Assembly: GCA_014925825.1 (NCBI GenBank)
Contig: JACGCK010000321.1
Location: 1 to 42,698 of the forward strand
Reading direction: 5' to 3'
DNA from: Pholiota molesta
Lineage: Eukaryota > Basidiomycota > Agaricomycetes > Agaricales > Strophariaceae
DNA length: 42,698 bases
The position numbers were made by a program, and so were the translations under genes. Below, piece by piece: positions 30,606-42,355 of this stretch (the first letter of the stretch is position 1; each line of letters starts with the position of its first letter). The notes beneath the pieces are model-generated. The model saw nothing but the letters and a program-made list of their open reading frames with translations, made no database searches and was not told the DNA's origin.

Positions 30606-32128
30606 TTCACTAGATGCTAATACGAACATGGGAGTGCCGCCGCAGCTTTCGAGATTCTTAGTTTGACGCGAGGTTGCATGGTGGTGGACAGCGGGGTGAT
30701 TTAGAATGTACGACTTGGACACGAGGGGTCTGGTACGGAGGACGGAGGAAGCAGAGGTATCGGCGCGTGCGATTGGCGCTGGAGTGTGGATAGAACCTTG
30801 AGCGGCCTTCGCGGCGTTCCGTCTCCAAGTTGAGAATGACATCCTCCGGTGCACGTACTGAACGTACGCAATGGTGGCAGGCACCGCGTCATCGATGGAG
30901 ATGCCACGGTACATGCAATGAGCTGCCCAGAGCCATCGACACTTGTCGATCGATTCGACATCGCATGACATTCGTATGGCTGCCATATGCGTCACAGAAA
31001 TGGAAGGAGTCAAGAGGGCCGCTCAAGATGGGGTGAATAACAGAATTATAGCTTGGACAGAATTCCTTCTTCGGATAGAGTAGGTACTTCTGATGGGGGA
31101 TACTTAGGTCAGAATGGGTACCGGTGCATCGATAGGAGAACGCAAGGCATACGTACTGTACGATACCAATGAGACGCGTGTACAGGGATATGGGCACCGC
31201 CATCAAAAGAGAAGTCACGGACGTTGGATTGTTGGGGAATGGCTCTAGTGCAGAATCCAGGACCAGCAGCACCTGGCGATGACACAGGAAGGGTCCATAT
31301 ACCGTCCGGAGAGTGCGATGGCGAGGACCTGACGTGGCCTGGCAGTCACATCGAATAGAATGGACGGAGGTCAGAAAAATATAGCCATCAGTGCCTGGAG
31401 TGCATTACGACTTTGAGATACGATAGAGCTGAAGCAATTAGCGGCTGAATGGTGCAGAAAGGTTGCTGATCAGTAAGAGGTGCGAGGAGGGGAACGAAGA
31501 AAGACTCGTACGTTCTGACCAGCGCTGACCTCGATCTCATCGTCCGTACCCATTATCCTATCAGTGTCATAACTTGTTCATTCGCTTCTTTCACCATGAA
31601 CATTCGACAGGTCGCGCGATCTGAGTGAGGAATAGAGAGCGGAGCGGCGATGGTCATGCGGTGGGAGATGAGAAACGAGCGAGCATAGCACTGATTGAGC
31701 ACATAGTTCGGATGGAAGGGAGAGACTGCAGAGAAAGGTCAATATCGTCCTGGACACCTGACAGAGAACGTGAGCGTGATGCAACTGAAAGGAAGAAGAA
31801 AACGGTGCATACCGTCTGTGCGCATGCTCGCACTCCAGCCTAGACATCTTGACGCAGTAAACGTGAGTGCGAGTATCAGCGATGCTGTGGCAATGGGGAC
31901 GATGAAGGGAGGAGGAAGACCTGGTGCGGTGTGAAAACCCAAGCGCCGGGCTTTAACCGCTGACCGGTCCGGGCGTCTAAAGACTAGTTGGGCGAGCGCG
32001 CACAAAGTACCTGCCTACGGCAGAGGCCCATTAAATTTCTCAGTACATGTACAAGAACCGAGTTAATTGTATAGATAAATCATGATACTAGAAAGTGGCA
32101 CTGCATTGCTGTGAAGTTTGAACCTGTG
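30606..32128. other. Spacer upstream of NLR C with a partial U-block fragment
   Basis: About 30960-31380 is a diverged fragment of the U block (GCAAGGCATACGTACTGTACGA, TGGATTGTTGGG, CCAGCAGCACCTGG and ATCGAATAGAATGGA match 3850-4085). The remainder contains minus-strand openings (30408-31013, 31739-32005). The last includes a hydrophobic LPPPFIVPIATASLILALTF segment that could be a membrane helix. No product was recognised and no frame is supported by a second copy. Confidence 0.35.
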
Positions 32129-32170
32129 CCTACAATAATCGAACAAAACCACACCAGTCCTATATATAAG
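32129..32170 (+). promoter_or_regulatory. Core promoter of NLR C with TATATATAAG box
   Basis: CCTACAATAATCGAACAAAA then CCACACCAGTCC leads into TATATATAAG (32161-32170), the same layout as at 21264-21307 before NLR B. The box is 158 bp before the ATG at 32328. An upstream in-frame ATG at 32172 sits too close to the TATA box to be in the transcript, which supports 32328 as the start. Confidence 0.6.
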
Positions 32171-32327
32171 TATGCCTGACAGATCAATGATATTGCTGTG
32201 GACGTCAAAAAACAAGGCTGTTCCCACTAGTACAAGTACAACGGCGCTGATTCATAGAACAAGAACCATCTCATACCTGTTCCCAACAGACAACATCCAC
32301 CCATCACCACTAGGCCTCAACGGAATC

Positions 32328-35300
32328 ATGCAGACTCCCAGCGAACCTCAAGCTACTCAGTCGACCGAAGTTTCCGCTCCCACCAGTGCCAGCATTGACG
32401 CCGCCGTCGACACGGGCATCAGTTTGGTAAACAGTGTCACCGCCATCGTGAAGGAAGTCGGGGGGATGCTGAAGAACGTTCCGTACGTTCAGGCTTTATC
32501 CGGGGTCATTCTGCAGATCATAAAGATTAGAGATGTATGTAGCGTATATACTCCGAAATATGATATATTGACCAAATTCTCAGGAAATCAAAGCAAACAA
32601 GGAGCGTTGTCGTGAGATCATCGACAAAGTGCTCCGTATCTCAAAATCGATTTATGAAAGGCTCGAGGACGTTGCGAAATCCGAGGGAAAGGAGAAATTG
32701 GCCAGATTGGAGGGCCATCTCGTGGATTGCAAAAGGTAAGTTGAGGTCAATGGTTTTTCTTGCGTACAATGCTCAAACTCCGTAAAGTACCCTATCAGCT
32801 GTGTATACGGAGCTCGAGAAACATCAATCACGAAAACCATGGGTGAAGCTCACAAACCGCGGGTTGGAGGAATTAAACAGGTTGGATCGGCGTGTCGACG
32901 AATTGAATATCAAGCTCATTCTGGTACGCATCACAAATCAGAGGCTGCCGGTATATCTAACAGAGCTCCATACATGTAGGATATTCTCGTCGCTATTCAA
33001 TTAGAGCAGGCTGCATCAGCGACGAACGTAATTCAATCGACGGCGCTTAAGTACGTACATGTTATTTATTTGAAGTTGCACTACTAAACTAAATTCAGCG
33101 CACCAACCGATAGCGCAGACCAGGTCTTACCTCCGAAACCCCACCTAATGGTTGAGCGCGAAGAGCAATTAAATCTCGCGCTCAATATTCTTCTGAGGCC
33201 GGAACCCTCTCGAATTGCGATCATAGGTGGCGGCGGGTTCGGGAAGACTACGTTGGCCCGCATGATCCTCCACGACCCAAAAATTGTCGAGCGCTACAAA
33301 TCACAATATTTCCTGTCCTGTGAAAGTATTTCCAACATTGACTCTCTGCTTTTGGGATTTGGATCTATGCTAGGACTCAAGGCTGCTCCGTCGGCGATTC
33401 TCGCGTCAGCACGGCGCCTGCTGGCGACGTCGACCGCCCTTGTATGCTTCGACAATTTCGAAACTCCCTGGGAAGCATTCGATACGCGCACAAAAGTGGA
33501 AGAACTACTGGAATCCATTGCCGACATCCCAAATTTATCGCTTGTCATAACCATACGTGGTGAGCAACGGCCGTCGAAAGTCATGTGGTCCAATCCACTC
33601 CTGCCCCCTCTCTCGACTCTATCTCTGGACGGCGCAAAGGATATACTCTGTAACATTGCTAGCAATCATACCATTGATGATTTTACTCTTCAACTTCTAC
33701 AAGCCTCGATGGCATTCCGTTGGCAGTTACACTTATCTCAACACTCCTCCGCGATGGCGAAAGCTCCGAGTCCTTGTGGGGCCGTTGGTCGTCGAATTAC
33801 ACTAAATTATTCACACTGGTGGTGACGATCGCCAATCCAACCTGAATCGGTCAATCGCTCTCTCCGTCAACAGCCTTCGCATGAACAAGGATGCAGACAC
33901 ATCTCGACAGGTACTAGCCGTGTTGTCGTTACTTCCCAATGGCTTCCCCTTCAATAACGAAGCCATAGCCAGCTTGCAGAAGCATCTCAACAGCTCCGAG
34001 CCTGTCGCCCCGATGTCCCCACGAGGTTTCCAAATTGCAGACAATGCTAAGGCACATCACTCGAGCAGATCAGCGTACCAAGGATGTCGAAGCATCAGCG
34101 GGCATCCCTAGCCAACAGATCAGAATTATCGACCTTCATACTATTTTAGAAATGCTGCGGGCTGTCGCTTTGATTAGGGTAGACCACACCAGCACATCTC
34201 CCCGACTCCAAATGCTCTCGCCTATCAGACTGTTCTGCCATGAATTCCTTTCCCTCGAATCCTCACTGGTGCTTGAAAACGTCGCCAACTATTACATCAC
34301 CATTATGCTACGGTTTACAACTTGGTGATGCAGTACTTTATGCTCAGGTTGTTCCCGAGATCCAGAATATCCATTCGGTCTTTCAGAGAGTATTCAAAGT
34401 TGGCTACTCCCAGGACATCACTCGCCTCATATATGCCACTTCCTCTCTTACCTACTGGTCTCACTACATTGGATACCTATCCCAGGATACCATACAACAG
34501 CCCTCAAAAATTCGGTTGATTTTCCTATCCCGCATGCCAGATGTCTTATGTCACTTGGACTCTTGTATCGCACTGAAGGCCAGTATACAAAGGCTGAAAT
34601 TTGCTTTAGAGAGGCTGCTGCACTCTTCAAGCAAGCAAAAGATGTGGATGGGGAGGCAATGGCATTAGAACGCTCGGTACCATGCTTTTTATTTGGGGCA
34701 GCACGACCAATCAGAAGTTGCATTCAAAACAAGCCTTAAACTCTATACCAAACTGGCATAAGATGGGACAGCACGGTTCGCCAAGGGCTTGGGAATTTGT
34801 ACGGGTTCAGGGCAGATTTTCGGAGGCACAGGCTACTTTATCGAAGCACTGGAGGCCTTCCAAAGATCTCAGATCTTCTAGGCCAAGCAAATGTTGCTCG
34901 AATCCTATCTGATCTCCACTTCAGCCATGGTAATCTAGTCAAGCCGAGAAATATGCCACTGAAGGTTAAAGACAGCAAAACAAGCAAACTCTGCGCGTGG
35001 GAGGGAAATGCACTCCGGACACTGGGCAACATATATCTTGCACTGGACAGGGTTCCGGAAGCCAGGCAGGCTCTCGAGCAGTCCCTTATATATCAAGCAG
35101 CAGAATATCCATTAACCAGCTCAATTCCATCAATACCTTGCGGAGGTTACATCCGATCCGACCAGCTGTCTGCAGCAGAGGCACTGCTCACGCATCCTCC
35201 AAGGTGGATTCTGGATGTGGAACAGATAGCCTTCATTTTGACCAGCTTGGATGGCTGTATATCTGTGGTGATCGCCTCGACAAGGCGAAACCCTTTTGGA

Positions 35301-35825
35301 CGACGCACTCCAGCGCTTCCGGAGATTTGATGACAAAGGCGGGCAGGCCGGGTTCTCGGACATCTAGCGACCGTATATTTCAAGACCAATCGACTGGACG
35401 AAGCGGAGCAGGTGCTTAAATCTATCCCAGATCTTGGCATCTGGATCGATTCGAAATACACCGACTCTGGCCCTCGGAGACCTCTACATCATCAAAGGAG
35501 AGCTCGAAAATGCGGCAGCTTCATTGGATACAGCAATGGCTGTATGCAAGGTGGTGGGGAACGTTCAACCTCGTATCAGCAGGGCAACATCCTTCGCAGC
35601 ATGGGCACCCTCCACGTGAAGCGAAGCCGCGCGATCTGCCATCGACAATTCAAGGAAGCGCGCGAGTTCCATCGCAAGGCGCAGTGGGTCTCCGAGCAGG
35701 CCACCGACCTCAAGCGACTCGGCGAGGCGTACGAAATGCTGGAGATGGCCGAGGAGGCAGGGGCGCATTCAGGGAGGCGGAGGAGCTTATGGAGAGCATT
35801 CGTGGGCCGAACCTTGAAGGAATAA
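32328..35825 (+). pseudogene. NLR-like gene C, frameshifted in and after the ATPase domain
   Basis: Exons 32328-32534, 32584-32735, 32788-32923, 32980-33050 and 33099 onward keep the splice sites and phases of A and B. The N-terminal helices (LVNSVTAIVKEVGGMLKNV) and the P-loop GGGGFGKTTLA to about codon 185 of exon 5 are intact. At 33705/33706 one A is missing relative to B (AAGCC-TCGATGG versus AAGCCATCGATGG), which shifts the frame just before GIPLA. Further shifts, almost all one-base deletions, follow at about 33806, 34008, 34033, 34495, 34672, 34755, 35632, 35649 and 35766. The terminal exon still aligns with A and B to a stop at 35823-35825. It could encode only a truncated helical-P-loop protein. 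Alternatively, some shifts may be sequencing errors, because substitutions alone would leave a readable gene. Confidence 0.85.
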
Positions 35826-37890
35826 ATGTAGCTAGTGATTTTCATGTACTCGGTGCGAACGTGATTGGATATGGACATTGTATATTTTTGAATCATAGTA
35901 TGATAACAAGTGGATCACTGTGGATTTGAGTTCTCTTCGCGTCTTTCGCGATGGTGTACAAATGAGATCTATCTGAAAAACTGCTTTAAATAACGTGTAT
36001 ACACTCCAGTATATCGAAATCGACCTTCTTGATTGCTGGTCAAATTCGAACGCAAAACGGCTTGACGGAGGTGAGTGACGAATCTTTCATTATCATGGCG
36101 CAAATTTTACACAGTCACTCATGCGAGGAAACATTCAATGAAAATGTAATTCCATATATTAGTGTTTTCGACGTACATAGAACTCGGTACATCAAAGTAC
36201 ACGCAGATGGGAGATTACTGTCATATTAGTTTCTACATCAAGCATGATGAACAAGGATAGTACGTATCATAGGAATGATGTCAATGTAGCGAAAAGGTGG
36301 CATCCACACCGAGCAAGTCACTGTGCGCAGTACCCCACTATTGACCTCCTTAATTTATGCTACTCAGGGTACTCAAACCGACGTGGTACGCATATTACTA
36401 CCTGCCATCGGTTCTTAGCTAGGGCTGCGTAAGACGATACAATGCTGGATTGAAAATGGAAACGTACGGGTCGTACCCTTAGAATGTCATGAATATTGCT
36501 GGCGAAGTCGGAGAACCCACATTGCCTCAAGTACAGCGGAGGTTGAGGGTGGCAAATAGGCAGAAAGACGACTCTTTCCTGGACACGAGGATGAGCTTAG
36601 ATGGGCGAGATCTCGTTCACAAAGCACTTACGACACTCGTCTATGCCTGAAGAGAGGAGAAATAAGAGGCAAGAGAGAATAGAGCGTTGAAGCATCTACG
36701 ATATCCCATCGAGTGCGTGCTACGCGTCGGCGTCGTGATCTCTGAAATTGGGAAGTTGAAAGTCCGTATTCAGAGCGAGCACGGGATACAGGCAGTTTGA
36801 AGGTCCATTTGCACGAGCGCTATCGCACATCACAGTCGCATAAGCATACATACGGTAAAACTCAACCACAGTAAATCACTAGATGCCGCCGACCTTGCTG
36901 TTATACCACTTTCCCTGCGGGTTTATCACTAAGTGCGGTTGGACTAGGACTCAGGGTCAGTTTGTGACCGTACGACACCGTATGCAGGTACTCACTTCGC
37001 TCTAAAACGCAAGAGGCTGAACATCCTTCAAGATCAAGCCGATCGCCGCTGGTCATAGCTGCTGGAGGTGTGGTGAGAGCAGAGAAACGGGTGTAGAGAC
37101 ATTGTCGGTCAGTTGCATCGAGTTCATGCCGGCAGGCGAGGGTCGAGAATGGGATCGGAGACGACGTCGTAAGAAGGAAATCGCGAGCGCAGGGGATTTT
37201 TGTATAAGGACACAATGGAATGCAATGGGCGGCTGTAACCCTGCGGCAAGGCAGTCTTCATTGAGAAGCGGGCGACGGTAGGGTTGAATCTTCTTTCAAA
37301 AATGCACCTGAACTAGATAGATCTGTAGAAATAGAGAGTCAATCCGCGGGTAGACAAAGACGGGACAGAGCGCCTACATCAGTAGAAATGGGTTCCAGCG
37401 TCAGAAGAGCATCGCAAAGCCCGCTACTCTCCTATGGTGACCCTAGCAGAAGTTGAAGATAGTCGAGGAATCATGGCTCCAGCACTCTGATGAGGCGCAG
37501 AATACTTCATGGTGGGGCTGGTGTCGGACGATGGCACATCAAAGGGCTACGCGGAAGGTAGGGTAGCGAGTCTAGAGGTAGGGGCGGAGGGATGATTGCG
37601 TAATCGAAGGTCAGGCTCCGGGTCCAGGGAAGACCAAAAGTCGAAAAACACGTCGATGCGGCCATCTGTCCCAACAAAGAATATCAGTAGAGTGTGCGTG
37701 CAAAATGAGTTGAATCGTACGATATCCGCTATGAGGAACAGCGGCAAGACGACACCTGGTCGAAACGTGCCCTTGGAACGGCCGTCTGTATCAGGAGAAG
37801 ATTATTGGGTATTCCAGGCTGCGGAGGAGGCTTCACGGAGGGGTAGGGCGAAGAAACAACATGTGCGCGACGACTAGTGACGGATTGGAT
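35826..37890. repeat. D block, copy 3
   Basis: This is the 3' flank of NLR C, starting TAAATGTAGCTAGTGATTTTC, collinear with the flanks of A and B. The tract 36076-36470 equals 25491-25885 exactly. The minus-strand opening 37547-37747 (GTDGRIDVFFDFWSSLDPEP) corresponds to the partly open stretch near 14300-14410. No product was recognised. Confidence 0.65.
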
Positions 37891-38104
37891 CAAAAGATAC
37901 ACGTCGGGCTAGCATCCACGAAAATGTCATGTAATCGACAAGGAGTGCAAAGACGATAAGCTGTACGTGGACATGTACTTACTAGTGATCCAAGGATGGC
38001 ATTGAGTGTGGTGACGGTGATCGTGGTAGTTCCATTGCGAGTTGTTTGCGAGCTGAGCAAAGTACTTGAGTTCACTGCACAGCCTCTCAGTCTCACAACT
38101 CAGC
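37891..38104. other. Junction between units 3 and 4
   Basis: About 130 bp here (37970-38090) are absent at the equivalent junction after NLR B (27340-27380). On the minus strand they could read TTITVTTLNAILGS up to a GTAAGT donor, suggesting an exon end of an unknown minus-strand gene. Confidence 0.2.
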
Positions 38105-40300
38105 GCCGTACATATCCTCGAAATGTCTGTTCCAACGTTGCTCCGCTCATCCCATTGTCAAACCCCGAATGTTTTTCGATCCTGATACAGTTCTGATACG
38201 AGCTTCGAGAAATGTCAGATCGTCATTGAAATGTCTATTATTGGGGTTCTCTCACACACCAGACACTTCTGACAGTGTGCGATCCGGAAAGTCGGAAAGC
38301 GTTCTGAATTTCATTCATACGCATGAAGCTGCCCTGTACTGAATATTCATAACCTACACTGGCACTCGGCAGACATCCAAGACCTCCGACAGCGTCCAAC
38401 GAACGCCGTCGCGCAACTGCGCTGTAGTGCAAACTCGGCCAATTCGTCAGCGGCGTGCGATGATGGTAAGTAGATGCAGGGACTTAATCGGAACGCAGAA
38501 CAAGGCATATGGGGTCGACGTTAAGGATAGGAGGTCGTCCCCAATTGAATTGGCAGCAGCGTTTCGGTCTAGCATGCCGATACCGAGGCACCGAGGCACC
38601 CTCGTCCACATCGTACACATAATCCGGCAAGGGTCCATGCTTTCGGTGATGCGAGTACTGGATCCCTAGAGAGCGTCGGAAACATGGACTTCGGCATAGA
38701 TTCTGGGTTTGTTATATTGGAGGATGGAGCGGGAGGAGTCAGTCGGCCAATGATCATGAGGCGCGTAACGCCTGGACATGAGTCGTGGGGGCCCTAGACG
38801 TCGACCATCCATACGCGGGCGAGGTCATTAGCACTGAAGGATGCACGACATAGGCGAAATTGATCGCAGATGTGGGAAACGAGGATTTACAGAAGCATGG
38901 GTGTCGCGCTGAAACGCTGAAACGTTGAGGTCCAATAAGTAGAATATCAAGACAGCATAAGGGTGGGATGACTACGGGTGTCCAAAACATCGAGCAGGAG
39001 CAGAGAAGAGAAGAGGAATAGAAGAGCACTCTGGCGCCCCTACCGTGACGGGCCTTGGGTTCGGCCAATCGCCTCGCTACGGCCGCCCACACTACCCGAC
39101 TGCGCGGCCGATACACTAGAGGAGCGCGTGGATATCGGCGGAGGAACCATGTACATGAAATTGTGACATATCCGAGGGAACGAGCTTCGCGTCGCGCTGA
39201 AACAGTCCGCGAACATAACATATCGCAAAACAGTGAGGATGGAATCACAGCAGGCATGCAAGAAATTCCGCAGGAGACGAAAAGCAGGAACTGAAATTCC
39301 TGCATGACGGCCCCGTAGGTGTAAGGAGCCACGATTATGGCTGATCAGCGCTCAGCTTGCGCGGCCTCATCGCCTACGCGACGTTTCGTCCCCAGACTGA
39401 GAATTACAACGTCACATACAGGAAAACGATAGAGGTATGGATCGCGCGATCGACGGGAGGAGAAGACGAGAATCGCCGCAATGCTCGTTAGGCATCCTAA
39501 CTTGGAGATCAGGCAAATGAGGTCGATCCCACATCGCAGGGAATCCGTATAGTATAGTATGCGTCGCAGAGACAGGGAGGACGCAAAGAAGACGACCCAG
39601 AATTGGCGAGAACGCACGGGGTTGGCGTGGAGAACAGAAGTATACGCTGGAGAGAATTCGCCGTACGAATAGAATAGGTACTTCTGATAAGATAGGTCAG
39701 AAACGGCGCATATAAATGACTACGCGAGGCATACGTACCTTACGATAGAACATGAGACACGTGGACTGGGACGCGGGCATGGCTGTCAAAGCCATTACGC
39801 TGGATCGTTGGAAAATGGTCGCGCGATAGTGTAGCATCCCGCACCAGCAGCAGCTGGCGACGACATAGACAGCGTCCATCGGCCATCTGGAGAGTGCGAT
39901 GGCGACGGGGTATAGAGACCCGACGCGGTCAGACCGTTGCATCGAATAAGGGAAAGAAGGATGGAGGTCGTAAATGAGAAGAAGCGTCCTCCGCACCATG
40001 CATGTAAGAGTGCTGTACCGGAGGCGCATGCCACGCGGGCGTGCAGGCGTGCAATGCCCTGCACTTGTTCGAACACCGGTGATGACGCCAGCGCATCCGT
40101 TCTATGAGTTCAAGTGGCCCCAAGGACTGGAAGTAGCATACGAGCGTCGTGGATCGTGCGGTGGCTACGGCGCAAGGACATTAGTCATGAGCGGCTGGTG
40201 GCGAGGGGAGAGCTTGTCAATGAGGACATGGGCCCGACGTCAAAAGACACCGCATGTGCAGAAGAGGGCGAAATGACTAGGCAGAGCAGGGTGGGTTAGG
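38105..40300. repeat. U block, copy 3
   Basis: This is the full-length counterpart of 2385-4335, including the segment 38260-39020 that copy 2 lacks. The minus-strand opening 38754-39332 (192 codons) and plus-strand opening 38978-39166 overlap and are not kept in the other copies. No domain was recognised. Confidence 0.6.
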
Positions 40301-40379
40301 ATGGCTCTGGGGATGTTGCAGGAGTCCCCCGTTGACGAAGAAGATGGATCGCCGTGCCGGCGTGCCTCCAACCTCATCC

Positions 40380-41156
40380 GCGACATCGTCATCAACCTCA
40401 TCCTTCCCTGCCTTCTCGTCCGTCTGTTCCTCGTCGTTGTCGTGGTCCGCATCGTGCTTGGCTTGCTATCCGCCTCGTCGCCATCCTCGTCGTCACGCTT
40501 GGACGCTCGGAGAAACGGAGCAATTGGCAGCCATGACATCCGAGGCGAAGTTGAAGCATCGTTAAAGACATCAAGGCTGATGGACACGCCGAGCTGGAAG
40601 GGCACATTGACAATGCGGGTGAACTCGCCGGCGGGGGTTTCGGGCGTCGTTCAGCGAACTTTGGCTATGGAAACAGTGGTGGTCTTGCTTTCTACGAACA
40701 TAAATTTTGTGACGTATTTGGCGACATGGTTAGAATCTGGAGGGAATGTGGTTAGTGGAGGAACACAAAGGGATGGGTAAGATCGAGGAGAAGGAGTGGG
40801 GAGAGAGCAGGGGGGGAAGGATGGAACCCAATGATGGGACGGAGCGGACAGAAGGGATGGGGATGCTAGGGACTCACTTTGGCCTGATAGACGATGTGGA
40901 GCACGCACGCCTTGTCTGTTGCGAGAATGCCAATACCATCGTCATTAGCGCGCTTGGGAACCGTAGAGCGCAGCCATGGGCAGGTCGCGGCTGGAGCGGG
41001 GAGTTGTGCATTGTCAGATTGGGGAGACATTCAAAGTCGGCGTCTATAACGATAGCTACTGCGCGTCAGCTACGCCGTGCCAGGTGGGAAATGATATCAA
41101 CGCACCATCGAGGACCTTTTGAGGGTACCAGCTTCCTGGAGTCTAGTGTCGAGTAT
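40380..41156 (-). pseudogene. PCNA: PCNA pseudogene, copy 3
   Basis: From 41156 on the minus strand, ILDTRLQEAGTL-like text (ATA start) is followed by DADFECLPNLTMHNSPL (about 40995-41045), matching DANFEC...L.LQAMDNSHVAL. Next comes RDLPMAA (about 40975), then after a frame change ANDDGIGILATDKACVLHI (about 40890-40950), matching ..DDI.TLKA.DKADVL.LV. An intron at 40737-40877 (GTGAGT...CTCCAG) precedes HVAKYVTKFMFVESK (about 40688-40732), then TPAGEFTRIVNVPFQLGV (about 40580-40635) and a partly scrambled ANGS region (about 40515-40535). The acidic stretch KRDDEDGDEADSK follows (about 40465-40503). It is about 95% identical by eye to copy 2 over 40630-40735 versus 29070-29190. Several frames are broken. 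Confidence 0.78.
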
Positions 41157-41214
41157 GGTGCTAAGTGCATCATTTGGCATGAAAGGCAAAGAGGACTATC
41201 TGGAGTAGCCGCGG

Positions 41215-41539
41215 TCTAGAGCATGGCCGGAAAGAGCACAGACACGGAGCGCTATTGAGACGAGCATGGCGGGAGGGGAAAATCTGCTTGAGCCCAGCGA
41301 AGTTCGTACTTGGTTCGTACAGAAGAAGAGAGTCGGACTCGCGGCAGGTCTCGGGCCGACCCGCATACGGAATCGCCCGGTCCGGAATCTCCAAGCGCTC
41401 ATGATCATGGACGTGCACAGTGCGACGCCACCAGACTTTTCAACTTGTCTATCTCAACAAACTTGATCGCCCGCATTCCAACAGGCTACTTCAACAGCTA
41501 TTGCGACACACACTGGAGATTACGAGGTACCGTTACGGA
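41215..41539. other. Spacer between PCNA relic 3 and NLR relic D
   Basis: This is only about 330 bp, much shorter than the 2-4 kb spacer in the other units, and has no F-box remnant. CGGAATCGCCCGGTCCGGAATC-like text at about 41368-41390 and GAGCATGGCGGGAG at about 41260 recall 17540-17620. No gene was seen. Confidence 0.35.
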
Positions 41540-42013
41540 GCAAGTACTTCTGCTGTTGAGCATATTACTGACATCCTTTTCGGCGTCGACGGTCGTTTCA
41601 AACTTGCGCCACATATCCAGCGTCAATCTTGCTGTTAATGACTGTCGTATAATCTGGGGAGAAAAAAACACGTCGCTGCTAGATTATCGTATAATTTAAC
41701 CTACCGCTAATAATAATAATTTACTGCAAGCATATTGTGTTCGACATCAAGATTCAGCAGCGCATACCCAACGCATACCCATCCGGAGCGTAAACATGGA
41801 TCTTACTTCGCAGTAAGTCCCGCTCTAACTTTTTTAAGAGCGCGCAAGGCCAATCAATTAATAGTACCTCTTCTATAGGTTATGATCACGTCCTTCCCCC
41901 CGAAACCTTATTTTGATAGTCGAGCGTCAAGCCCAGTCAGATAGCGCGCTTAATATCCTGCTCGACGCGAAGCCATCTCAGAACGCGATCCTAGCTGAGG
42001 AAGATTCGGTTGA
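41540..42013 (+). pseudogene. Truncated relic of a fourth NLR-like gene (D)
   Basis: Three pieces align in order with genes A-C. Piece one, about 41560-41635, reads ITDILFGVDGRFKLAPHIQ, equivalent to VTAIVKEVGGMLKNVPYVQ of exon 1 in C. Piece two, about 41731-41812, reads VFDIKIQQ-like text and ends at a GTAAGT donor, equivalent to exon 4 of B (VFDIKLQQ ... MDPAS). It contains an 11-bp tandem duplication (GCATACCCAAC). Piece three, after an intron ending TATAG near 41878, has DHVLPP and then VERQAQSDSALNILLDAKPS (41919-41978), equivalent to VEREEQLNLALNILLRPEPS just before the P-loop. The glycine-rich P-loop is replaced by unrelated text (AEEDSVD), and similarity ends near 42013. Exons 2-3 and everything from the P-loop onward are missing. 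Confidence 0.7.
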
Positions 42014-42108
42014 CCTACCCACTGAGAGATGAAGACGGATACTCGTTAGTACGAGGTACGAGATCCGAAAGGATGGGACCGTACACAAAGACCAGCGCTG
42101 GATCTCGA

Positions 42109-42348
42109 TCAAGCCCCCAAGCCCACTATCCATGGCACCATTATCAGCTCTTCGTCACCCCTATGCCATCTCTCTGCATCAAGCTCTGAATCCGAGTAAC
42201 ATTCGACGCCATCGCGGGACGGGTCCATGCGGCGGATGAGGGGCACGGAAAACGGGGCGAAGGTGGTTGTGAAATGAACCACGGTGGACCGAACAGAGAG
42301 CGTACGGAGTGTGAGCGAATTTAGCGGGAAGATATCGTCGTGTATAGC
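42109..42348 (-). other. Unidentified coding-like exon on the minus strand
   Basis: The minus strand is open from just after a CTGTCAG acceptor (42349-42355) to a TGA at 42109-42111. It reads DDIFPLNSLTLRTLSVR, then FTTTFAPFSVPLIRRMDPSR. A second minus-strand piece, about 42420-42500, reads LPQRLLNTISRRRISGDAT and approaches a GTATGT. Leucine periodicity and splice-like borders suggest a real gene, but the phases do not join cleanly and no family was recognised. Confidence 0.25.
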
Positions 42349-42355
42349 CTGACAG

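Noticed and set aside
30408..31013. A 201-codon minus-strand open frame.
   Set aside because: Its C-terminal half is antisense to the F-box relic and the rest has no recognisable domain or second copy.
32172..32327. Upstream in-frame ATG as the start of NLR C.
   Set aside because: It lies only 2 bp after the TATA box, before any plausible transcription start. The N-terminal extension has no counterpart in A or B.
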